Below, piece after piece: positions 37,002 through 47,200 of a stretch of 60,000 bases of DNA. Within the stretch, counting starts at the first letter, position 1, and each line of letters opens with the position of its first letter. A model generated the notes under the pieces. That model saw only the letters and a list, made by a program, of their open reading frames with translations, was not told the origin of the DNA and did no database searches. The DNA is from Hydractinia symbiolongicarpus (lineage: Eukaryota > Cnidaria > Hydrozoa > Anthoathecata > Hydractiniidae). Location: NCBI RefSeq assembly GCF_029227915.1, contig NC_079879.1, positions 26,418,501 to 26,478,500 on the forward strand, in the 5' to 3' direction. A program made the translations under genes and the position numbers.

Positions 37002-37552
37002 ATATAACAACTAATAAGTAAATCATAAAAAAACGACAGTATGTCAAAAAACGCTGAAAACAATGACTTAATCTAGCTAAACGCCCTATATTTTCTCCTG
37101 CAGACTGCAGTACACTGTGGTTTGTTTTCACTGCAGCAGTTTGCGCATGACTATTGCCCTTTCCGATTTCCCGAAATATCCCGGTTTTATACCTAACTTG
37201 GAACGGAGAATTCCAGCGTGACGTTATTTGTTTACTTTATCTTTACTTGTTTGTTTACTTTTTCTTTTTCAGTAAGCTCTTTGTTGACTCAGGCATTTAC
37301 GTAGCAGAAAAATAATGGTTGGATTTAGTGAGGTCTTTTCCTTTCAATTTCTTCTCATAGAAGCATTGTTTGAGATTTAAACTAATTTTAGGTGTAGAAT
37401 TGATGCCTTCTAACCTATGTCCTAACAAATGCCTTTGTGTAAAAAAAATGGACTAAAAGTAAATTTGCTTCACCTAGTGCCGCATCTTTTTATTCCTGCC
37501 ACACACAGAGCCGAAAGCCTTCTGCTGAAAATGTAGACAATGGAATTCATTA

Positions 37553-38909
37553 CAGTACTGTGAAAAGGTTTGTTAACATCGTGTTCGTGTAACGAGGGTG
37601 GTGCACACGAACCACGATAAAATCGTGGTCTTTATATATAACAAACATTCTATCATGGCCACCACGCTAATATTAGTATCTCCACGAAGGATCGTGTGTC
37701 CCATGATTATTTTCGTGAGCTCCACAAATTTTATAGCCAGTATAATTTAATTTTTTTTCAAAAAAGTTTTTCACTAAAGTTAATTTGTTTGTTTTAGGTT
37801 TTATCAAGTTAAAAAAGCATATTCGTAGTTTTTGCATGATGTATACTTTTTCGTCATGGACGCGATTGTATTTTTACGAAATGTCATTTGTCTAGAAAAG
37901 TTAAATTTTTCTGCGGCGATAGAAATGTTTTTTTTAAGATCGCATTTAAAAGTTTATAAACAAAAAGTAGCAATAGAAATGTTTTTTAAGATCGCATTTT
38001 AAAAGTTTATAAACGAAAAGCGGCGATAAAAATGTTTTTTATGATCTCATTTTAAAAGTTTATAAACGAAAAGCAGCGATAGAAATGCTTTTTTAAATTG
38101 CCTTTTAAAAGTTTAGAAACAAAAAGCGGCGATAGAAATGTTTTTTAAGATCGCATTTTAAAAGTTTAAAAAAGAAGAACGGCGATAGAAATGTTTTTTA
38201 GATTGCATTTTAAAAGTTTAAAATTGAAAAGCGGCGATAGAAATGTTTTTATTTGTTTCAATAAAAAAGTATGCGGAAGGACTATTTTACGTTGTTTTTT
38301 AAGAAGGAAATGTTTTCATCGAGAAATGTAGATATTGTATTTATTTCAGAATATACACCATTTGTTTTACAAAAATAAACCGTGGTTGTATTCTTTTAAT
38401 AAAAAAACGCGTGAGTCATTTAATAGTTGTGAACAATGCTTCTCAATGTGTTAAACACACTGGAATCTTTTTAAGTAATTAAATCAACAATACATTCTCG
38501 CGCAATGTATTATAAAGCTTCGCGAAAGATTTTTATTATTTATTTACTTCACGCTAATACTTAAGGGAATAGCTTATCAATACATTTACACAATGCATCT
38601 CGCTATTACAAGAAATATAATTGCTCCGATATTTCTTCGCAAGTGCATTGTTTTTTAACACGCAAATATGAACTCGCACATTCCTTAAGAGATTTAATTA
38701 TAACAAAGGACAAACGACTGCCGTCCTCCACGCAAAGGTGTGATATTAGCGTGTACGTGGTAGATTACATTCAGACTGTACTGTAGTCCACGAAACATGA
38801 TTGGGATGTCCATGATTGTTAAAAAAATACGCATCATGGACTATCGTGGTTCATGCGTAACATGAAATAAACACGAATCACAATGTTAACAAACCTTTTC
38901 ACGGTACTG
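37553..38909. mobile_element. Tc1/mariner-like element, non-coding
   Basis: Terminal inverted repeats begin CAGTACTGTGAAAAGG (left) and CAGTACCGTGAAAAGG (right, complement) and continue through TTTGTTAACA, about 35 bp in all. TA flanks both ends (37551-37552, 38910-38911). There is no transposase frame inside; instead there is a 53-bp minisatellite. Direct repeats of about 115 bp lie outside both ends (about 37430-37548 and 38912-39030). Confidence 0.8.
37913..38250. repeat. 53-bp minisatellite, seven copies
   Basis: Units start GCGGCGATAGAAATG at 37913, 37967, 38020, 38073, 38126, 38179 and 38231, each followed by TTTTTTAAGATCGCATTT and AAAAGTTTATAAAC. Spacing is 52-54 bp. It lies entirely inside the mariner-like element. 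Confidence 0.9.
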
Positions 38910-39086
38910 TACCTTTGTGAAAAAAGAAGAAGACTAAAATCCTAACCTAGCGCTGCATCTTTTTGCCTGCTATGCAATTGTTAAAGCCAAAAGTGCTTTC
39001 CACGAAAAATGTAAACATTTAAAAGGTCTATGAAACTTGCCATGGCGCCGGGTTAGGGCGCTGTCTATTGCCCAGGTCTCAGGCCT

Positions 39087-39455
39087 GAAAATTTGTGGAG
39101 TCTAGGGAAACGATCCATCGTTACCATGATTTGAACCTGAAGAAAACGATCAGAACATTTTTTTGTTCTGCGAAGTGAACCTTGCGGAAACAATACGTTA
39201 ACGACAGTAACGATTAGCTTTAAAACAATAAATAAGGGGGAACCATTTCATAATCGGCCTAGCTAGTCACAAGACGTATTTTAAAGTAGTAAAATATTAT
39301 AATATAAATAATATATATATATATATTATAATATAAAATTCTCATAATGTGGAATATTTTTCAAGGGAAACGATTTATCGTTACCGTCTTTATTGATTCG
39401 CGGTAACGTCGTGGAAACAAAATGTTTGTTTTCGCCAAATTTCCAGGCCTGGTTC
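39087..39455. mobile_element. MITE with CAGGCCTG ends
   Basis: CAGGCCTGAAAATTTG at the left and CAAATTTCCAGGCCTG at the right are inverted copies with one indel. Inside, GGGAAACGAT...TCGTTACC segments occur twice (about 39117 and 39366). The flanks GGTCTCA and GGTTCTCA may be a damaged 8-bp duplication, as for hAT elements. Confidence 0.55.
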
Positions 39456-41130
39456 TCACTACAACGTTGCCTATAGCTATATTTTTACGTATTGGCTATT
39501 TAGACATGACCATAAATTAAAATTTATATAGTTTATTTAAAACGATTGGCAAATGAATGTGAAACTATTTGGAACTGATTACAAAACAGTTGTCAAAGTG
39601 ATTTAAAACTATTTTGAAACAAATTAGAATGATTTTTTTAAAAAAAATCTTTTTAAAAATCGTATTGAGATCGTTTCAAGTATTCATCATTGCAGCTAAA
39701 AAAAATAATTTTAATTGTTTATCAGTAAAAACCTATAAAGCTAGAAATTAACTAAACAAAATATGTAGCAACCTAAAATTACATAAATCTGCCACAAAAT
39801 TGATCCCATTTATATCTGTGTTATATATCTTTCATTGCCTTGCTTCACTGTAGCTCTACCAACAATTCCTTAACTAGATGCACTCTGAAATATCGAGCAA
39901 CAAAATCCGACTTAAAATATAAAAATATGATGTAAAGATATTACCAAAAAATGTAAACGAACCTATACTAATCAAGTTAAAAAGTTTGCTAAAACGATTA
40001 TGAAGCTTCACTATGATTACCTTCCTCTTAAGTGAGCCACGAAAAGTCATTTTATTTTTGTCTATGCTATTCTTGCTTGCATTAAAGTCTTGGACTGCTG
40101 TAAGGTTTGCATTCTACACTAGTTGCCTATACCTGCCCAATCAGACTTACTCTAGCAGAACTGGTGTAAAAAACTGAAGCTTGCACTGACTTTAAAAATC
40201 ATGTATTTTGCAGGACGAAAAAGCAGCGATTTGTATTTTCTAACAGAAACAAGACCATCGAACCCAATTGTGGGAGGGTGTTATTCTGATTTGTTTAAAC
40301 TTTGGGCGTAATATTGAGAAAAAACAGGCTTGCAGAGATACACTTAACTTTTTGGAGACAAATTTTTACTGGTGTATATTTACACAAGTACACCATAGCT
40401 AAATCCGCACTGAATTAGCACTAAAGCTATATTCAGCAAAAGTAATTAATTTTGCATGATGTTTTGTGTTTAAAGGCAATTTTCTTTATATTTATAACTA
40501 TAAAATTGTGACAACAGTGTTACAATATAAAAAATATGGATATATCTGAAAATTACCTTTAAGTGCAAAAAAAACATTTTAGACTTAAAAGGGTTACTGT
40601 CACTTAATTATAATCATATTAAATCAATTTGAACAGAGATGTCTGAAAACAATATGATGAACTTACACTCAACCTGACAAACTTACAGGAAACATGAAAG
40701 TAGTTGTGGTGAGATATTTACTTGTCAGTATCCATAGAATTATTTTATATTTTCAGCTTCTTTAGTTTAAATCTACAAAAAAAGTCTGGCATCCATCCTC
40801 TGCTTTTGTTGACACTTTAGTGTCACAACTTGTGCCTAACGTTTTTCGATCAAATACACGAACATTGCTATCTTGCAGCCAAATCATTTTTTAAAATATT
40901 TTTAAACAATCTTGAATGCTGAAATGAGCAAAATTAAACGATATAAAGCAAATCAAAAAAAAATAAAACTATGGCCATACAATTTAAAACAATTGCATTA
41001 AAAAAATGTGATATGATTTTAATCTTGTTTTAAAGTTTTATAGCAAATTGTGTTAATTAAAATATGAAACAATATGATTCAATCCTTTTTTTTTACTTTA
41101 TAGGCAATCCCTAACCTGCTCTTAATAAAT
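39456..41130. other. intergenic region upstream of DCAF6
   Basis: About 1.7 kb of AT-rich sequence before the DCAF6 start. No clear core promoter was seen. A 5' untranslated exon may lie here but cannot be placed. Confidence 0.4.
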
Positions 41131-41139
41131 TTATTTTAG
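41131..41139 (+). promoter_or_regulatory. candidate 3' splice site before DCAF6 start
   Basis: TTATTTTAG|C at 41131-41140, 66 bp before the start codon, looks like an acceptor. A second, TTTACTTTATAG, ends at 41103. Either could join an upstream non-coding exon. If the organism uses spliced-leader trans-splicing, it could instead receive a leader. No evidence decides this. Confidence 0.35.
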
Positions 41140-41155
41140 CACATCTTGTCAAAAC

Positions 41156-41206
41156 ATGGATGGCATTTTTTCCACCATTTGCAATGACACAGACGTAATT
41201 TTATAA
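41156..41206 (+). promoter_or_regulatory. upstream ORF overlapping DCAF6 start
   Basis: ATG at 41156-41158 opens 16 codons that end in TAA at 41204-41206, so stop and main start overlap by one base as TAATG. If this stretch is in the mature mRNA, ribosomes translating the upstream ORF would terminate exactly at the DCAF6 ATG, an arrangement compatible with reinitiation and translational damping. Confidence 0.45.
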
Positions 41207-44200
41207 TGGAAAAACTTAATTATTTTCATCATGAAAGTATACATAAAAATGTCATTTGGAGCCAATATGGTGTTGTTAAACCTTGGAATATTTACAAGAA
41301 AACTAGATCAAGTAAAAATTTTATCCACAGATTAAAAAGATGGTCTGTTCTTGATGGACATTCTGGTTGTGTGAACACATTATCTTGGAATACTAATGGA
41401 TACCTTTTACTTACTGGATCTGATGACTACTTGTTAAATATATATAATGTGTATGCTGAACAGCTGTTACATTCTGTTGAATCTGGCCACCGAGCAAATA
41501 TTTTCAGTGCGAAGTTCTTACCTTGCACATCTGATATGAAGGTTTGTATAGATTTTATTGTTTTCTAAATTTAACATTGTGATTTACAAGAAGTATTATA
41601 ACATGTATAGAATGACAGTTATGTGAAGTATATGTTGTGGGACAATACTTGATTGTGACTTTAACATCTTAAACAGCTGAAGTGTAGCAATAAAAAATAC
41701 TGTAAAATGAGTTAGGGAATTTAACTATAATTCTTACCTCAGATTTAGTTATCTACAGTACAGTCCAGATGTAAGCGTACGCGTACGCTCAACTTGCAAA
41801 AATAATTGCTTTCATTAAAAAAAAACAATAGGATAGCGAGTTCCTTTCGAATTGTGCGAAAATAATTGCTTCGTGTTAAAAACAAAAGCATAGCAAGAAA
41901 CATTGTTTAAAAACAATACTCTGCGCAAGAAAAAATTAAACGCGAAGGCCATTGAATTTTAATTTTTTTTAACAACGAAACTAATTATAGTAACGTGATT
42001 TTAATCTGATATATTTAAAAAACACAAGCTCTTTTAAAAAACAACAAATCCAATGATCTAAATTATTTTAAAAAAACTAATGCTACTTTTAAAACTTTTA
42101 GTAATATTTCTTTATCGTCGAAATATATTTTTTAACATGCGAAACTTTTAAAAGTTCTTTTTATAAAAAGCAACGTTTAGCAACGCGAACGATCTGGACT
42201 GTACTGTATATACTGTATTTCAGTTCAAATTTGGTGACAATACATTAATAAGGTAATAACTGCAGTTTTAAACAGATTATAGCAGGTTTTGATGTTGTAA
42301 ATATAAAGCCTGAGGTCAAAAGTACAGACAGAACATGCATCAAAGAGATCAACTGGCAACTAATTAAATAATTTTTAATCCTACAGGAAGAAAAAAATAG
42401 ACCAGTCTGTCATTAGCAAAGAATAATTCTCCTAAAAATATATAAAATTGTGGATTTAAAATATTTTCTGTGTAAACTGGTTAAATACTTTAATGGGGTA
42501 AATTTTCGTGGTGATTAAATTTCGCGTTTGAGCTCATCCGCGAAATTTTAGCATGTGGGATGTTCTAATTTTTCACGGGGACTTAAATTGCACTAAATTG
42601 TCTTGCTACAATCTCTTCTTTCAGCTTCCAGACATTACTACGACGGGGCCTGTACTTTCTCTTGGCTTCTTTAACACTCTTCAAGATAATATCACAAACC
42701 AGCAACCTATGCTGGGAAACACACCCTTTCCCCGATATAACTTTCACGTCCTTCACCACTTTCTTGGCTGACTTTAAGAAGTAAGACACTAGATTCACTT
42801 AGTGATGAATTTAGTGTAAATGTTGGTGTACATCAGGGTTCTGTACTTAGACCTTTGTTGTTTGTTCTAGTCTTAGAAGCGCTGTCGATGGAGTTTAGAA
42901 CAGGTTGTCCATGGGAGTTATTGTATGCAGATGATTTGGTTCTCATAGCAGGGTTGATGGAAGAATTAGTTGAAAAGTTTGAGAAGTGGAAGAAAGGACT
43001 AGAAGAGAAATCGCTAAGGGTGAACACAGCAAAGTCTAAAGTCATGATTAGTAGCATTGCAGCCAAGTGTGACCTTGTAGTTGGAAAGTGGCCTTGTGAA
43101 GTTTGCAGGAAAGGGGTTGGTAGTAACTCAAATTTTTGTCAGACTTGCAAGCATTGGGTACATAAGAAGTGCAGTAGTATTGGTGGAAGATTAAGAGCTG
43201 ACATTCAGTTTGTATGCAAGCGTTGCAAAGGTGAGATTATAGAGAATGAAGTATTTCCGGCTTCAATGATGTACAACAGTTGCTCGTTAGAGATACATAG
43301 TTGAGACAGGGTGGCCACAAGTCATGGAATTTCTGGAAATCATGGAAAAGTCATGGAATTTTATTTCGTCTGGAAAAAGTCATGGAAAACAGGATTTTCA
43401 TGAAAAAGTCATGGAAAAGTCATGGAACTTTTTTTCCTTGACAACCTAGGTTTTTGACTGGCTAAATATTTTTGCAGTTTATATTTTGTAGCATAAATTT
43501 CAAGAAAACTTAATTTCAATTTTTTGAAAAGTTTCATTGTCAAGCTTTGTTGCAATATAACATAGTTGTGTTTGGTTTTATTATACTATAAATTTGTTTT
43601 ATTATACATTATGTCATGTGACTGCTTAGTTTACAAGCAATGATAACTTATATTGATGTAATCTGTGTGGTAAAATCGTTTTCAATCAATGTTTCATCTA
43701 AGGAAGGGAGTCCTAGCATAGTTCTAGCTTGTAGCATGGGACAGGAATATATTAACTTATTAACATTGATGTTGAGGAGGTCCAGAATCAGTTGCCAGTT
43801 GACATGGTGAACACAGGCACAGCTGTAAAGGCTATCTTGCGGTCATAAGAGATAACACATGGGGTAAAACATCAGTTCCGAAAAGATTGTGTGGCTTTTC
43901 TAACTAATCTGATATTGAAGCTACAAGAGAGAAGTCCCTTGAAGTATCTTATCTTTCGATGCTCCTCCTCATTATCACCAGTCAATATGGTACAGAACCA
44001 ACAGAAAGCTACAAGTCAGTTTATATCTCTGGTTGAAAAGCTTCATCAGGTTGATCATGTGTTGCCTTCTGTGGCAGATTCGGCAAAAGAAGAGCTTGAG
44101 AAATTCTTGTCATCGCTCGACGCACCTACTAAGGAAGAGTTTGTGCAATTTGATTTCAGCAAATCAAGAGTGGATGAATTCCTAAGGCCGTATTTCAAAG

Positions 44201-47200
44201 ATTAAAAAGCGTTATAGGCCATCTGTAAAGTGATCTTCACATTATCACACAGTCAATCTGCTGTTGAACGGGGATTTAGTATAAAGAACTGTTGATTGAG
44301 AAACTTCAAGAGAAATCTATTGTTAGCCAAAGAGTTGTATATGACCACCTACAATCATCCAATGTGGATTTGCATGAGTATCAATTGAGTAATGGTCTGT
44401 TGAAAAGTTGTAAAGCTGCTAGACAAAGATACGGAACACATCTGGAAGACCAAAAAAGAAAAGTCAACGAAGACAAGAAATCAAACAAACGAAAATCAAT
44501 AACAGACGAATCAACAATGTTAAAAACTATAAGAAAGGATTAATCTCATCCATCAATGCACTGAACATGGATATTGAAAAACTCTGCTACAAAGCTGAGG
44601 AATCTGAGAACATGGACGTTTTAGGTAAAGCAAATGCTTTTAGAAGGAAGGTAACCGAAGCTAACATAGCCAAACTAGATAAAGCTGTGGAGAAGCTAAG
44701 GATCTTCAGAAAGAAAAGTAACGTCAATGCTCACAGACTCTATATAGGATGTTAGTTGATATTTGTTGTTTTTCTAGTCAATTTTTTTTAAAGTTCTGAT
44801 TTTATATGAATATTCTGTATGAATATATATGTTCTTTATATTTTGACACAATTTTGTTGTTTTTCATCATGTAGAAAAAAGTACTTGTACTTTTTTCAGC
44901 AAAGTTGTTCTCTAAATAATGAAATTTATGGTTTGTTTGAAAATTGATTAATTTAGGGGTTTAATTTTTCTTAACAGTTTTGGTCATGGAAAAGTCATGG
45001 AAAAGTCATGGAATTTCTTTTACCAAATTCTGTGGCCACCCTGTGGGAACTTCTGTTACTTAGTTGATATTTTGGGCAGTGAAGGGGGTGTTGGAAGAAG
45101 TGTTACTTGCAGGATAGGTTCTGCTTGGAAAAAGTTCAGAGAGTTACTTCCTTTGTTGACTAGCAGCTTCTTGTCAATTGAGTTAAAAGGTAGGTTGTAT
45201 GAGGCCTGTGTAAGAAGTGTTATGTTGTATGGTAGTGAGACATGGGCAGTGAAGCAAGAAGATCTTGATCGTTTAGAAAGGAATAATATGAGAATGGTTA
45301 GATGGATGTGTAACGCCAATCTGAGAGACAGAAAGAGTTCAGATGAGCTAAGAAGCAGGCTAAGTATCCGTAGATTTAAAGATGTTATCCAGATAAGAAG
45401 ATTAAATTGGCTTGTGCACTTGGAAAGAATGGAGGGGGATAATTGGGTAAGAAAGTGTAGAGACTTGATAGTTCCTGGGGCAAAGCCCAGAGGCAGACCA
45501 AGAAAGACTTGCAGGAGGTTATAAGGACAGACTTGATACAAAGGAAGTTTAGTTTAGATCTAACACAGTCTAGATGAGATTGGAAGAGGGTTATTAATAT
45601 ACCCCGTCCAACCCATGCTAGCATGGAAAACGGACGTTAAGCCGAGAATGATGATAATGATGATGACTTAATTTTGCGGATGGGGTCATAATAGCAATTT
45701 TTTGAAAAAAGTAAAATAAGTTGTCAAATGTCTCATCGACCCTTGTAAGACCGGTCATTTCTACAGACAAAGTGTAGTTGTACATTTTAGTTCAAAGCTC
45801 TTATTATAACGTTAATTATAACGTCCGGTAGAATAAACACAACTAGATAAAAAACGAAACGAAATATAAAAAAGCTGATTCTTCATCCAATTCATCCACT
45901 ACTATTTCACTTCGTAGGTGTAAGGAACTTTCAATTGTTTATCCATAAGGCTGGCAAGAGACTCAATCTGAATTTCTTCATGAATAGCTTCTTCGTTTAG
46001 TTTTAACACTGATGAAAAAGATTTACAATACAACAAGCTGCACTGAAGTATCTTGTCTACAGGGGCGGTGGTTGGGATTAGGCTCTCAGAAGAAGGTGCT
46101 GAATACACTTCTTGCTTCTTCCAAGCATGGTCAAAATAATTCCAACATAACTCCCGTAATATAATATTTGAAGGCTCGAAACAATATAAAGGATTTTTTT
46201 TGTTTTTATTGTCTACACGAACAAAAAGCTAATTCAAAAATAGAAACTGTCACTTTGAAAGATCAGACGAAACAGCTTCAACTAACAGGCAGGAAATGGT
46301 TTTTAAATTTACTAGTGTAATAAGGGGATTCCATTATTACAGACAGATCTGGAACCCTCAAGACAGAGAAGTTTTATAGTGTTTGCATGAATTTGGTAAT
46401 GTTTTCGACATGTTTGCTATAAAAACAGTAATAAACAACATCGGCGACATTAGTTCAAGGCGGGCTTAAAATAGCTTGCAAGGTGACTGTTTAGATTCCG
46501 GGAACTGTGCTAATCGACAGATATATGGCGCTTGTGACAGAATTGTATACTGAGCTTAAAGAGAAAGTTATTCTTGGGTCATTTTTTGTTCAATCTTGGG
46601 ATGCGGGTTCCCTGCCAAATGCGACAAAAAAGAAAAAGAGTAAAGATTTGTCTGCTTTTCCATCCAAGAAACCGTGATGAGATGGTGACATCAGAACGAT
46701 GTATTAAAGGCTGCTGCCAGAACCGGACCTAAGTGTAGAAACAGTCGAAACAAACAAGCAAAGCCAGCTGAAATTATATCTGTTGTACTTGATTAAGTAG
46801 TTTTTAAACTTGATTTATTTCTAGAATCATTAAAAGTATAACACATGCTAAAACTAGCTACTTAAAACAATCTACTTGTGATTTTTTCATCTTCAGTACT
46901 GGGTTGAAAAATTAGGCCTCAGACTTTGAAAACAAAGATAACCCAAAATTTAAAATTCCGCGGATCGAGCAATTTTTAAAAACTTTCGCAGGGACAAATT
47001 TTCACAGATGGCCTGTTTTCAAATTTTGGAAGGGACATATTTTCGCGGACCCAAATCCACGAAATTTAATCCCCGCGAAAATTTATCCCATTAAAGTAGC
47101 CTAGAAATTGGAACACATATCAAGGAAATTCTTCAAAAGACTTTTATTGTCATTAATTTTAATCGCAGTATTTGCACTGTTACACTTTTGGTTTTGCTAC

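Larger units (their letters stand above)
35621..37213. mobile_element. ISL2EU-like DNA transposon, internally deleted
   Basis: Perfect 14-bp terminal inverted repeats GAATTCTCCGTTCC (35621-35634) and GGAACGGAGAATTC (37200-37213). A subterminal inverted pair, ACTGCTGCAGTGAAAA, lies inside. It encloses a THAP-domain transposase relic on plus and a short second ORF on minus. In my recollection, ISL2EU elements combine a THAP/IS4-type transposase with a separate YqaJ-type nuclease gene, which fits this layout. The two ORFs meet tail to tail near 36855-36863 with both C-terminal parts missing, pointing to an internal deletion. I did not establish the target duplication. Confidence 0.7.
42585..45665 (+). 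mobile_element. non-LTR retrotransposon with inverted 5' segment
   Basis: A LINE fragment in two oppositely oriented pieces joined near 42799. On minus (42585-42798) is the end of an apurinic-type endonuclease domain. On plus (42799 onward) are the reverse transcriptase core and C-terminal region, interrupted at 43307-45043 by a DNA transposon. The plus part ends at about 45665 after HASMENGR and a TGATGA-rich tail. An inverted upstream segment joined to a normally oriented 3' end is the signature of twin priming during LINE insertion. Confidence 0.8.
42488..47096. mobile_element. outer TIR element in DCAF6 intron 1, containing a LINE
   Basis: The left end, CTTTAATGGGGTAAATTTTC, is inverted at the right end, with further inverted similarity (GATTAAATTTCG). 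TA flanks both ends (42486-42487, 47097-47098). Removing the LINE would leave about 1.5 kb, with no transposase recognised. GCGAAAATTT-type motifs at its ends also occur elsewhere in the window. Confidence 0.7.

Noticed and set aside
45056-45541. 161-codon minus frame over the LINE C-terminal region
   Set aside because: Shadow of the plus-strand LINE frame, which has clear family motifs.
46525-46677. 51-codon plus ORF ending in a lysine-rich stretch in DCAF6 intron 1
   Set aside because: Short, inside a transposon-derived intron, with no family match.
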